Shown piece after piece: positions 50,288 through 62,796 of a stretch of DNA of 64,000 nt; the first letter of the stretch is position 1, and each line of letters begins with the position of its first letter. Origin of the DNA: Symbiodinium natans (Eukaryota > Sar > Dinophyceae > Suessiales > Symbiodiniaceae); contig CAJNDS010002240.1 in the NCBI GenBank assembly GCA_905221605.1, positions 496,017-560,016 on the forward strand. The letters are read 5' to 3'. A model generated the notes under the pieces. It saw nothing but the letters and a program-made list of their open reading frames with translations, was not told the origin of the DNA and made no database searches. A program made the translations under genes and the position numbers.

Positions 50288-53200
50288 TTTGATGGTCGTG
50301 TCGTCGGACCCCGTTACCAGCTTCTCCCCAAAGGCCACGAGGCAGGTGATCGAGTCACTGTGGCCTGTTTAGGGTTTAGGGTTCGGGTTTCGGGGTTTCG
50401 GGTTTCGGGTTCAGGGTTCAGGGTTCAGGGTTCAGGGTTTAGGGTTTATAGGGTTTAGGGTTTATAGGGTTTAGGGTTTAGAGTTTAGGGTTAGGGTTTA
50501 GGGTTTAGGGTGTAGGGTTTAGGGTTTAGGGTTTAGGGCTGAGGGTTTAGGGTCTAGGGCTCAGGGTATTGGGTTTAAGGTTGAAGGGTGCGTCCTACCA
50601 CACGCGGGCAACAAGCCTTTCAAGTTGTTTTTGAGGCTCATGCAGTTAGTGTAGACCTGACTTTCAAACCCTCAAAAAGCCTTCTGCTACATCCTAATTC
50701 CTAAAGCCTAAGCCCCTAAACCTCAAAGCGCCCCCCGCTCTGCCAAACCCCAAACCCCGAACCCCAAACCCCAAACCCCAAACCCCAAACCCCAAACCCC
50801 AAACCCTACCCACCCAAGGCCCCACGCAGCATCAAGCCACAAACCCTAAACCTCTTCATAGTTTCGGGCTTCTAAGGTTTTGGGCTGGCTTTTAGGGTTT
50901 TAGGGTTTCAGGGCTTTAGGGTTTAGGGCTTCAGGATTTACCCGACATCTATGTACATTTTAGACTTTTGCGAAATTTCAGCAGAGGCAAGCCACCGACA
51001 AAAATATGAAGGAAGTACGCTTGAGGGAATCTATCCCACTTAATCACTTGTCCAGGCTGTAGAGATCCCGACCCACTCGAGAATTGTCATCGAAGAAACC
51101 TCTTGGCCCCTTTTGGCCAAAGGGGGCTGTCAGGTCGGCGCTGCCACCTTTTGCTTAAAAGCAAAGGAACCACACCACTTGACATTAAGAACTGCAATTA
51201 AACACTTTCCAGTGACACGGCTCTGAGCACACGCACATGTCGATGCGTGGCAGCGAGCGCTTCAGGCAAATCACCGCGATCGTTTGCAAGAATCTCGGCG
51301 CCACACTCCAGCAGCATCTCCACCAAGCTTTCATCACCCACCAAAGCTGCCACTCCCAAAGGTGTAACTCCGGGTAAGCTGGCTAAGTAATTATCGGGCC
51401 TTTGCTTTACATGCTTCCAAGCCCCAAACATTGCTTTCCATTTGCGCCTTTTGGCACAGCCAACCATACCACCCTGATGGGCTTGCACGCAGATCAAGGT
51501 CAGCTCTTGAAGAAAGAAGCAGCTGTGCTTTTTTCAAAGCATCTGTCTTCCCACGTGAAAACAATGCGACAGCATGCAAAGGCCCACAGCCGATGCCCTG
51601 CAGCTGAGGGTTCACATTACACCTGGCTGCTAGCAAGCTGGCAATGGTTTCATGGTTTGCAAAACCAGCGGCACTTGTCAGGGGGCAAAAGCCTAAAGGC
51701 TCGCTGCACGACTGAAAGTCTGCCCGTGCGTGAGACAACACCTGCACTTGTTCTGGGGATCGCACCAAGCCAGCAGCACTGATTCCTGATTGCTGGACTC
51801 TTGCATCCACCTTAGTGGCTCTCAGAGCGTTCGGGAAGTAAGCGGCCTATAACCCCCCTCCACCCCTATACGGCCCGTTTACGGGATCGTAGCGAGTCCC
51901 TGTCTAATCCCCAACTGAAAACCAGCAAGCCGCATCTGCACCAAGTTCAATGAGCCCGTGCAGGATGTCTGGGCCCTGGTTTGATCGCGTTGCGATGATC
52001 AATGGCGTCATGCTGTCGTAGAACCCAAACTCACCTAAACCGCGAACTCGTTGATTCACATCCGCCCTGCTTTCTACAAGCAAACGTAGAAGCTGTACGT
52101 GACCAGCATACACTGCACAAAGCAGTCCAGTCATGCCGGTATGATTGCTGGCCGCAGCTTCCAAACTTCCGAACTGGAAGAGGGTGAGGAAGTCATCCAC
52201 ATCCGAGCATAAAGGCTGGAGTCCTAAGAGCTTGTGCTTGTGAGCAGCGAAATATCGATAAGCATCAACCGGGCCACCTATCTGCAGGTGCTTGAGCTTC
52301 CCAGCTGCCGCTGTTTCCCCAAGTTGACAAACAATGGCCCGGTCTGAAGGCACAGTGAAGTCACCGCTGGCAATGTTGTTGTGCTGCCAGTCATACTGAA
52401 ACATAAACTCACACCTCAGGTGATGACTACATTGATACCCCCAATCCCAAGGTGTCAACTTTCGTGGGCCCTGGGGTTAAGGTTTACAGAAGTGTTGCAG
52501 TTTTGTTTGTTTGGCAATGGGCTCTACAAGTGTTGTGACCGCCTGTTGAAAGGCAGGAGGCCTATGCATGACATGTGCAAGAAAAATGCGTCCTTTTTGG
52601 CCAAATGCGCAAAACACAGGCACGGGTGCTGGTGCCAATGCCAAAGCAAGCGGCAAAGCGGATCCCCTAGGTAGGCTCCCGTGATTGTGAGTGAGTGAGC
52701 CGGCGTTTCCCCACACCCTGGCGGAAAGGCAGCTTTTGTTTTGCTATCTTCTCAGGGAGAATAGCCCTCGCGAACCTTTGCTATCTTCCAAAAGGGGGGC
52801 CGGGGGGGCGGGGCGATAGCCCTCGCGACTTTTTTCTTGCCATCTTCTCAGGAACATGAAAACCCTCAGGAACCTTTTCTATCTTCTAAAGATGGTGGGC
52901 CCTCCATGCGGATCGCAGCGGTAACCCTGGTGGTTATTGTGTGGTTTTTTTCTCCAGGTGGGTGGGGCACGCGGCACGCAGTACGATGTCCCAGCCCGTT
53001 TGACAACAAAAGACGTCGAGTTCGACAACTTTTGTTGTCGAACGACAGCCGGTTGACACCAATGGCCGCGTTTGACAAGAAAAGACGTCGAGTTCGACAA
53101 CATTTCCTGTCGGAATCGATTTTTCAAAAACGGGGCAGGCTGCAACACTTATTTTCGACAGCGTTTTGACAGCAAAACACTTAATTTCCGACAGCCCCGG

Positions 53201-56200
53201 CGGATTGCAACACTTCCGGACATTGCAGCGTCGCGACGGCCAATGTCAAGGGCTGTCAAGCCAGGGCAGCCAGACACTGAAGGCAGAAACCGTCCCAAAA
53301 ACGATAAAAAACACCTAAAGCCTAAACCCTAAACCCTAAACCCTAAAGCCTAAACCCTAAAGCCTAAAGCCTAAAGCCTAAACCCTAAACCCTAAACCCA
53401 GGCTCCTCCGAGCATCGACTCCCTGGAATTCTGGAAAAGTCGAAGAATAACACGTGGCTCATGAACCAAAAACATAGTCAGCACCCATACCAGTCCGAGC
53501 TGGCTTTGCCAGAACATCTGAAGATCAGAAACTTTGAGTTGCAGGTGTCTGGGTTCTGGGATCGTTCTCCACTCTAATGTGAATGAATCCGCATGCTTAA
53601 ATGGGCCATCTTCAGTTCTAGCCTTAATCTACAACATGAACTGCTATACGATTGTTGTTTGTTGTTCTTTGATGTTGCTTGTTGTTGCTACCCTTTTCCC
53701 AGTTTTTGGTTCAGGGTTCCCTTATAAACTAAGCAACCCAAAAAGGGCACCCTTCTCATGATACGGTTACTGGGCTAGCAAGTGTTGCTTGTTGTTGCTT
53801 GTTTTTGCTTGTCGTTGCTTGTTGTTGCTTTATGTTGTTTGTTGGTGTTTGGTGTTTGTTGTTTGTTGTTGTTTGTTGTTGTTTGTTGTTGTTTGTTGTT
53901 GTTTGTTGTTGTTTGTTGTTGTTTGTTGTTGTTTGTTGTTGCTTGTAGTTGTTGCTGTGTGTGTGTTGTTGCTTGTTGTTGTTTTAAGCTTTAAGGATTG
54001 GGCAATAGGGTCTAAAAGCGTGTATGGGCTTAGCAGTTTAGCGTTAGGGGGTGTATAAGTGTTGACACTGCCCTCCCGCAATAGGAAACTGATTCCAACC
54101 TTCTGTCGTTCGGGAGCAAACTCTCAACACTTATGCCTGGTTTAGGGTTTGGGGTTTAGGGTTTAGGGTTTAGGGTTTAGGGTTTAGGGATTAGGGTTTA
54201 GGGTTTAGGGTTCATCCCAAGGCACTCCGTGGCAGAGTAGATCACAACAACATTGTTATCCAGGCGGTTGGACAGGAGCCACAACCAAAGCTCTGCTCTG
54301 CACCAACCTGGGAAGGACTGAAGGATTTAAGGGTTCGGGCTTTTGGGTCCTTTCAACCCTAAACCCTAAACCCTAAACCCTAAACCCTTTGTGTTTCAGG
54401 GTTTGGGTTGAGCTCCCCCTTCTGGAGCCCCTACTGAGTTGAGTCTTTCGCCTTTTGCGCCTATGAGGCCAGCAGACTGAAAGGTTCTTGGAGTAGGGGT
54501 ACCCTAAACCCTGAACCCTGAAACCTAGACCGGGTCGGTTAGTGCTCAAAGTTGCCAAAAAAGTTCAACTTCCTTGCCAACGTAGCCAGCCACCTGGTCC
54601 CTGGCAGCTTAAACCCTCCTAAACCCTGTCTTTGGACCTGTCCCGCCTCTGGAAAGCCAAGAGGTGTAGTTGCAAATGGCACCTGTGTCAGCGTGCTTCA
54701 GTTCCGGCACCAAGGCGAGAAATAGGCTGCAAGCCTCCACGTATGCAGGAATGGATTGTACAGCTCTGGCTGCGTCTGACTTTGTGACCTCTTCATTGAC
54801 TCCTTCTTGGCGGGCCGTGAGCTGCGGAATGGCAAACCAGTCAAAGAAAAGATAGCCATTCGCCACGTTAGCAGTCATGGAGGAGTCCCATTCCTAGTGT
54901 AGATTGGGATGGGGGGGGGGGAATCAAAATCAAGTTTCTAATTAAAAGGGTTAAATGAGGAATTACAAGGCTTCACAAGGGGTTAGGGCCTGTGGAACTT
55001 CAATTTGCCCACATCAGCCCCAGATTCGAACGCGAAATCATAATAAAGCATGCCTGGAGTGTGGGGCTCCACATGAAGAGAACCGTGGATCAGAGCTTGA
55101 AGAGCATTGCGAAGAACTTCCTGAAAGCCCAAGTGGCCCAATGGCCGACGGTTTAGGGTTTAGGGTTGAGGGTTTAGGGTTTAGGGTTTAGGGTTTAGGG
55201 TTTAGGGTTTAGGGTTTAGGGTTTAGGGTTTAGGGTTTAGGGTTTAGGGTTTAGGGTTTAGGGTTTAGGGGGTGTCGGGTGGCTTAGATAAGAGAACTTA
55301 ATCTCCGAGAACAAAAGGGGGAATGCCTGGCCCCTACACTGAAGCTTTCCTAGCAACTGTCTGCTGTCCATGAGGATCCGGATGCCCTCGACTCAGCCAC
55401 TGGTGAGAGACGAAAATGGCAAACATGCCGGGGTACTCTAGATTCATGTAGCAAGGTGTTTTCTTGCAACTTGCCATGCGATGGAACGGGTCCATCCATC
55501 ATCAAGAAGTCCGAGACCTTTACCACATACATCGGGTAGAGCCTTTCGTGAACTGCACTGTACCGGAAGTTCGCATGCGAGTCGGCACAGCCAACGCTGC
55601 AGGCACGATTTCCCATGGCGCAAGAGCTGGCGATTCGCAAAGAGAACAAGAATAAACCCTAAACCCTACACCCTAAACCCTAAACCATGGAAACCAATGG
55701 CTCATGGTGCGGCTGGCCTTGACAGCAGAAGCCATTGTAGACTATGGACCCAAGACTAACCTAGTTATAAAAAGGGTACCCCAGGGGATATAAGGGAACC
55801 TAAACCCTAAAAACAGGGAATAAGGGCTCATTCCTGGTCCTAGACTATTGACCAACCTCGAGAGCTTGACCCTCAATACGATCCTTAACACAAGCCTTCA
55901 CTCGCGGCCATTTTGATGCGGTGAGCGTTGGCACATAACTTCGGCGCAAAAGGCTACGTTGTACACGCGCCCCAGGACACAGGCACGATTGTCATTGTAT
56001 AGGTAAAAAAAACAAAGTGATAATGACAATTCATAAGACAAGAATAACCACAATAGGGCAATACTGCTCAGAATAATGATCATATAAGGCGGCAGAGCTA
56101 CGAGCACTGGTCCTGCCTATCTTCCTGCTCCCGGACCCTAAACTCAAGGCCTAGCGCCTAAGCCCCTCAGCCTCGATGGCTCAGGCGGGGTGGGTGTTTT

Positions 56201-59200
56201 TGAGTTTTTTGGGTTCGGGCCTTCTGGGCCCCTGGTTTCTCTGGGCCTCCCTGGGCCCGGCCCCCCTGCCACCCTGGACCTGGCCCTCTGAGCCCCGTGA
56301 ACCTGCATTTTAGGGTTTAGGGTTTAGGGTTTAGGGTTTAGGGTTTAGGGTTTAGGGTTTAGGGTTTAGGGTTTAGGGTTTCGAACCAGGCTGGCGACCA
56401 CCGTGACGGAATGAAGACGTTTTATGGAAACCCTAAACCCTACACACCTTCCAGCACGGCCAGGCAGTGCCCAGCAGCCACGTCCCAGATGCGGGCGCTC
56501 CGGTCCGAGGAGCCGCTGGCCACCCATCCAAGGCTCCTTTAGGCTTGGTAGGGTTTAGGGTTTCGGGTTTCGGGTTTAGGGCTTAGGGCTTAGGGTTTAG
56601 TCGATTGAGGTCTGGGGTTGAGGGTTTGGGCTGTAGGGTTTACGTTGGGGTCTAGGAAAGGGTCTGGATTTTTGCGGGGGTGCGACTGCCATATGGGTTT
56701 CTCACTTGAAGAGGTTAGGGTTTAGGGTTTGGGGTTTTGGGCTTAGGTCTAACGTAGGGTTCCGTTGGGCCAAGCTCAGGGGTTTAACTTCCTGGCCAAT
56801 GCAGCACCCTGAACGGTAAACCCTAACACCCGAGCCGGTAGTGCAGGGGGGGTGCCTTGAATTTCAAGTTTCTTTCAAGGGGCTTGGTTCTAGGGTTTGG
56901 GGTTTAGGGTGTAGGGCTAAGGCCCGATAAGCTGGGAGGAAGTCGCAATAGAGCTTCGGGTTTAGGGTTGGGAAAGAAGGATAAGAAGAAGAGAACGGAA
57001 GAGAACAAAAACATGAGGAAAAACACTCAAAACCATGAGACGCAAAAGAAGAACTACTTTAGCCCCTAAACCCTGAACCCTAAACCCTAAACCCTAAACC
57101 CTAAACCCTAAACATGGGTTTAGGGTGTAGGGTTTAGGGTTTCGGGTTTAGGGTTTAGGGTTTAGGGCTTAGGGCTTAGGGTTTAGATTCTGGGTTTAGG
57201 GTTTAGGATTAAGGCTTCGGGTTTAGGCTTTCGGGGACCCTAAACATCCGACATCCTCAATGCTTTCGTGTGGGTCTTTGAGGGCTCCAAACTTCGGGTT
57301 TGAGGGGTTCAGGAGGCGACTGAGGGCGGCACCGCAGGCATGCGACGGCACGGACGTAGGAACGGTGCCCTACCCTCGGCAAAGGGCTTCGGGGTTAGGG
57401 TTTAGGGTTCAGGGTTCAGGGTTTAGGGTTTATACGGTTTAGGGTTTAGGGTCTAGGGTTTAGGGTTTAGGGTTTGGGGTTCGGGGGTCGGGGTTTGGGG
57501 TTTCGGGCTTAAGGCTTAAGGCGTCGGATCCGTAAACCCTTACACCCGCCAAGTCCTTCCCGGAATCGCTGGCATCCCTCAAAACAGGGTTTGCAGGTGG
57601 TTGGGTTGAGGGTTGAGGGTCTAGGGGTTTAGGGTTTAGGGCGGAGGGTTCGGTTTGGGGTTTCGAATTTCCTTGAGCCTCTTGGGATCACAAGAGAAAG
57701 GGTTCAATAACCCTCAAACCCCGAGCCCTCTGTTATAGGGTTCTTAAGGGATGTCTCGGGAACCTTAGGGAACCTTGGGGAGCCTCATGGAGTCGTGGGA
57801 AGTACTGGGTGATCTTGGGTTACATACGCCCCTGGAACCTCCCTCCCTTAAGGACACAAAAAAATCCGACCCTAATACCCGAAACCCGCAACCCGAAACC
57901 CTAAACCCTAAACCCTATCTCAAACGGGATTCAAGGCTCAGCGGCTTTGGAGTTTCAGACTCTGCCCCCGAGACCGAATCCCACCACAGACCCTGAATTC
58001 TATACACCATAAGAGGGCCGGACTATATGTAAACCCTGCCCTCGAACCCTCAAACCATATAGCATATAAACGAAAGAAAATCCTTAAACCCTAAAAGCAC
58101 TAAACCTGAAATCCTACACAAAAACCTGAAGCCCGAAACGCCCTAAGACCCCAGTTCCTCCGAAAACACACAAAAACACTAAAAACCAAGTATGAATAAA
58201 AAGAAAAAATTAACGCTAAACGCCCTACAGCCCCGAAGCCTGTTTCTTCGTTGGCTTTATCGTGGGCTCATCCTTTCTGGCAAGCGTCAGTGTGGCCAGG
58301 CAGCGGCCATCCGCAAGGTCCCATACCTGGGTTTGGGGGCTCTCTAAACCCTCAAGGGCTCAGGGTTGGGGAGATTCTTAGGTTCGCAGTAACGTTCGGG
58401 GTTCGGGTTTAGGGTTTAGGGTTTAGGGCTTGTCATCCTTGATGTTATCCTACCTGTCACTACCCGTGAGAACATTACTCTGAACCAAAACGCAGAGCCC
58501 TAAACCCCCAAACCCTCAACCCTAAAGCCCTCAAGCCCTAAACCCCCAAACCCCTCAACCCTTCAGCTCTCAACTCAACCCCTACACCCTGAAGCCCTCA
58601 AGCCCTAAGCCACCCCCTAAACCCTTCAGCCCCTGAAACTCCCTAAACCCCTAAGCCCTGCCTTAAGCCCGAAGCCCTAGAAACCCAACCCACAAGTACC
58701 ACGAGGCGCTGCCTTCACAGTCTTGTCTTTGGAGCCGCTGGCGGCCATCGTCGAGAAGGCGCCGACGCAACAAACGGCGCCCGCGTGGCCTCCCCAGCAC
58801 GAGCAAGAACCCGAAAACCCAACAAAGGGTTTAGGTTTAGGGACAGATTGCTTGCACGGCATTGAAAGTAAGGTTCTTCGCCTAAATAGTGGTGCGCCCA
58901 TCGAGGATAAAAGGGGCTTCTGGCAATTTCTTTTAACCCCCCTGCGTTACACAGAGTCACCCAGAGCCACCGAGAGTTTTCGAGCTGGGGTGTGGAGTAT
59001 TTATTCATCTTGTTTGGGGGGGCGAATGAGAGGTTCAACCCTTGCACCCTAAACCCGAAACCCGTGTAATAGGTGGGGACAGCAACGTGGGTGGGAATTT
59101 AAAGGTTTACGGCCGATAGGGCCCTCAAACCTAAACCCCAAGCACCAGAGTTGCAGATTGTTCTCCTCGTGCTGAAGGCCACAATATTGCCTTTGGCTCT

Positions 59201-59448
59201 CTGTGTAGGCTTGCGTGGGCTGTGCTCACCCCGCATGGCACATCTCCATTGCTTTGGGGTTCAGGGCTTCAGGGTTCGGGTTCCTGGCTTTCGGGACTAA
59301 ACCCCAAGTAAGCCCTAAACCCTAAACCCTAAACCCTAGACCCTGAACCCTAAACCTTAAACCAAAGCTGCCCTGCCTTCAAAGGTCTTGCAGCTGCCGT
59401 CAGCGTCCCAAAGTCGTACGCTTCGGTCGTTGCTGCCGCTGATCAAGC
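50288..59448 (-). CDS. Multi-exon WD40-repeat protein (partial)
   Basis: Minus-strand exons 59377-59448, 58713-58789, 58286-58326, 56458-56537 and 50288-50364, with a weaker one near 57310-57369. Joined they give typical WD40 blades: LISGSNDRSVRLWDADG, then GHAGAVCC...AASGSKDKTVK, VWDLADGRCLATLT, VASGSSDRSARIWDVAAGHC, and GHSDSITCLVAFGEKL...TGSDDTTIK. The Gly-His start, Ser-Gly-Ser-x-Asp core and Trp-Asp end of each blade are visible. Junctions at 59377/58789 and 56458/50364 split the Gly codon before His in phase 1 and restore GH exactly, which supports both joins. A candidate next exon is 48362-48441 (VWPLDMC with a GTAAGC donor). No start exon was found, so the gene may continue upstream of 59448. 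WD40 proteins are beta-propeller scaffolds; no specific complex can be named. Confidence 0.75.
53020..53043. other. Perfect 10-bp hairpin
   Basis: GTTCGACAAC, TTTT loop, GTTGTCGAAC. The flanking GACGTCGAGTTCGACAAC recurs at about 53084-53103 without the second arm. Confidence 0.7.
53640..53985 (+). repeat. GTT/TGTTGTTTGT microsatellite
   Basis: Long tract of TTGTTG and TTGTTGTTTG units, in the intron between exons 54234-54307 and 51934-52470 of the ankyrin gene. Confidence 0.9.
55898..56107 (-). other. Unique AT-richer tract with a membrane-like frame
   Basis: The minus frame reads YMIIILSSIALLWLFLSYEL, which looks like a membrane helix, followed by YNDNRACVLGRVYNVAFCAE. It is in the right orientation but its composition is unlike the neighbouring exons, so it may be intron sequence. 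Confidence 0.25.
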
Positions 59449-59930
59449 CTCGAGAGAATCTAGGGGTTCTACCTTGGACCCTTAAGGTTGTGCCCTGGCT
59501 TTGGGGTTTCGGGTTTAGGGTTTAGGGTTTAGGCTTTAGGCTTTAGGCTTTAGGCTTTAGGGCTTAGGCTTAGGGCTTAGGGTTAAAGGATCCCGAAGGG
59601 AATACAAGGGCCATATTGGAGTATATTAAGGGAAACCTTCAGGCGTACAACCTTCGGGGTACGGGTCTTCATCCCTTGAGAGAGAAGAGCCGCTCCTTCA
59701 ACCCTAAAAGAAGGAAAGGGCTGGGGTTTGGGGCTTAGGGTTTGGGGTGTGGGGTTTAGGGTTTAGGATTTGGGGTTCGGGGCCTAGGGTTTAGTTTCGG
59801 GTTCAGGGTATAATTCGCCTCGGCTTCCTGCCGAGAAGCGTCTGGAACAAGCAGACCCGGATCGGGCCTCCTTCCCCCTAACCCAACCCTTCTGACGCCA
59901 CCCCACCCCCCCCCCCCGTGTGCAGCTTAA

Positions 59931-60032
59931 ATAGGGTTTATTTGGAAGCTGGCACTCGTGTTCACAAGAGGAAAAAAGGCCCCAAAACGTATACTTATTT
60001 ACAAGAGCCAACTTCCAAATAGACCCTATTTT
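59931..60032. mobile_element. Palindromic MITE-like element
   Basis: TAGGGTTTATTTGGAAGCTG and its complement AACTTCCAAATAGACCCTA flank a 60-bp centre. Single copy seen here. Confidence 0.65.
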
Positions 60033-60051
60033 AGGTCCTAGGGGGGGTCCC

Positions 60052-62789
60052 AGGCCTGAATTAAATATGAAGGCCCCGATTTAAATATGAATATTTAATT
60101 CTGGAGCTTCATATTTAAATTATTTAATTCGGGCCCGGGAATTAAATAATTTAAATAATTTAAATAATTTAAATAATTTAAATCCTGGAGGGGGGGGGGC
60201 GGGCCTCCTCCCGCAGGAGGAATTAAATAATTTAAATATGAAGGCCCCGAATTAAATATTAATATTTAATTCGGAGCCTTCATATTTAAATTATTTAATT
60301 CTTCCTGCGGGAGGAGGCCCGCCCCCCCCCTCCAGGATTTAAAATATTTAAATTATTTAAATTATTTAAATTATTTAAATTATTTAATTCCCGGGCCCGA
60401 TTTAAATAATTTAAATATGAAGGCCACGATTTAAATATGAATATTTAATTCGGGAGCTTCATATTTAAATTATTTAATTCGGGCCCGGGAAATTTAAATA
60501 ATTTAAATCCTGGAGTGGGGGGGGCGGGCCTCCTCCCGCAGGAAGAATTAAATAATTTAAATATGAAGGCCCCGAATTAAATATTAATATTTAATTCGGG
60601 GCCTTCATATTTAAATTATTTAATTCCTCCTGCGGGAGGAGGCCCGGCCCCCCCCCCTCCAGGATTTAAAATATTTAAATTTTTTAAATTATTGAAATTA
60701 TTTAAATTATTTAAATTATTTAATTCCCGGGCCCGATTTAAATAATTTAAATATGAAGCTCCCGAATTAAATATTCATATTTAAATCGTGGCCTTCATAT
60801 TTAAATTGTTTAAATCGGGCCCGGGAATTAAATAATTTAAATAATTTAAATATTTTAAATCCTGGAGGGGGGGGGGCCGGGCCTCCTCCCGCAGGAGGAA
60901 TTAAATAATTTAGATATGAAGGCCCCGAATTAAATATTAATATTTAATTCGGGGCCTTCATATTTAAATTATTTAATTCCTCCTGCGGGAGGAGGCCCGG
61001 CCCCCCCCCCTCCAGGATTTAAAATATTTAAATTATTTAAATTATTTAAATTATTTAAATTTTTTAAATTATTTAATTCCCGGGCCCGATTTAAATAATT
61101 TAAATATGAAGGCCACGGTTTAAATATGAATATTTAATTCGGGAGCTTCATATTTAAATTATTTAATTCGGGCCCGGGAATTAAATAATTTAAATAATTT
61201 AAATAATTTAAATAATTTAAATAATTTAAATCCTGGAGGGGGGGGGCGGGCCTCCTCCCGCAGGAAGAATTAAATAATTTAAATATGAAGGCCCCGAATT
61301 AAATATGAATATTTAATTCGGGGCCTTCATATTTAAATTATTTAATTCCTCCTGCGGGAGGAGGCCCGCCCCCCCCTCCCCCCCCTCCAGGATTTAAATT
61401 ATTTAAAGTATTTAAATTATTTAATTTATTTAAATTATTTAAATTATTTAAATTATTTAAATTATTTAATTCCCGGGCCCGATTTAAATAATTTAAATAT
61501 GAAGCTCCCGAATTAAATATTCATATTTAAATCGTGGCCTTCATATTTAAATTATTTAAATCGGGCCCGGGAATTAAATAATTTAAATAATTTAAATCCG
61601 GGAGGGGGGGGGGCCGGGCCTCCTTTTGCAGGAGGAATTAAATAATTTAAATATGAAGGCCCCGAATTAAATATTCATATTTAAATCGAGGCCTTCATAT
61701 TTAAATTATTTAATTCCTCCTGGGGGAGGAGGCCCGCCCCCCCCCCTCCAGGATTTACATTATTTAAATTATTTAAATTATTTAATTCCCGGGCCCGATT
61801 TAAATAATTTAAATATGAAGGCCACGATTTAAATATGAATATTTAATTCGGGAGCTTCATATTTAAATTATGTAAATCGGGCCCGGGAATTAAATAATTT
61901 AAATAATTTAAATAATTTAAATCCTGGAGGGGGGGGGGGCCGGGCTTCCTCCCGCAGGAGGAATTAAATAATTTAAATATGAAGGCCCCGAATTAAATAT
62001 TCATATTTAAATCGAGGCCTTCATATTTAAATTATTTAATTCCTCCTGGGGGAGGAGGCCCCCCCCCCCTCCAGGATTTAAATCATTTAAATTATTTAAT
62101 TCCCGGGCCCGATTTAAATAATTTAAATATGAAGGCCACGGTTTAAATATGAATATTTAATTCGGGAGCTTCATATTTAAATCATTTAATTCGGGCCCGG
62201 GAATTAAATAGTTTAAATAATTTAAATAATTTAAATAATTTAAATAGTTTAAATAATTTAAATAATTTAAATCCGGGAGGGGGGGGGGCCGGGCCTCCTT
62301 TTGCAGGAGGAATTAAATAATTTAAATATGAAGGCCCCGAATTAAATATTCATATTTAAATCGAGGCCTTCATATTTAAATTATTAATTCCTCCTGGGGG
62401 AGGAGGCCCCCCCCCCCTCCAGGATTTAAATTGTTTAAATTATTTAAATTATTTAATTCTCGGGCCCGATTTAAATCATTTAAATATGAAGGCCACGGTT
62501 TAACTTTAAATAATTTAAATATGAAGGCCACGATTTAAATATGAATATTTAATTCGGGAGCTTCATATTCAAATTATGTAAATCGGGCCCGGTAATTAAA
62601 TAATTTAAATAATTTAAATAATTTAAATAATTTAAATAATTTAAATAATTTAAATCCTGGAGGGGGGGGGGCCGGGCTTCCTCCCGCAGGAGGAATTAAA
62701 TAATTTAAATATGAAGGCCCCGAATTAAATATTAATATTTAAATCGGGGCCTTCATATTTAAATTATTTAATTCCTCCTGCGGGAGGGC
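60052..62789. repeat. Palindromic AT/GC satellite array, about 8 units
   Basis: Units of about 320-380 bp. Each is built of inverted arms: AATTAAATAATTTAAATATG with GAAGGCCCC and its complement; a GC-rich clamp CCTCCTCCCGCAGGAGG; a poly-G/poly-C block; and GGGCCCGGGAATT. CTCCAGGATTTAAA recurs near 60333, 60656, 61010, 61387, 61748, 62071 and 62419. Almost every stretch can pair with a neighbour, so cruciforms of hundreds of bp are possible. No genes. Confidence 0.93.
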
Positions 62790-62796
62790 CCCCTCA

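Larger units (their letters stand above)
51198..55616 (-). pseudogene. Dinoflagellate-type ankyrin protein gene with apparent frameshifts
   Basis: Minus-strand exons: 55358-55616, about 54990-55120, 54647-54893, 54234-54307, 51934-52470, 51198-51810. The start is MGNRACSVGCADSHANF (ATG at 55616). Landmarks are YPMYVVKVSDFLMM, FAIFVSHQWLSRGHPDP, GYLFFDWFAIPQLTARQEGV, WCRAELW and TPWDWGYQCSHHLRCEF, then ankyrin units (AGHVQLLRLLVESRADVNQ, TPLGVAALVGDESLVEMLL). I recognise this as an expanded dinoflagellate family of unknown function. Two reading-frame breaks are visible: one base too many near 55437 (between LLHE and YPGMFAIF), and a 4-base ATTA excess at 51390-51393, where the frame hits TAA before YLASLPGVTPLG resumes. 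A coding-looking stretch just upstream (52477-52700) is in frame with the 52470 exon but separated by a TAA. The gene is therefore either decayed or carries assembly errors. It stops at 51198. Confidence 0.72.
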
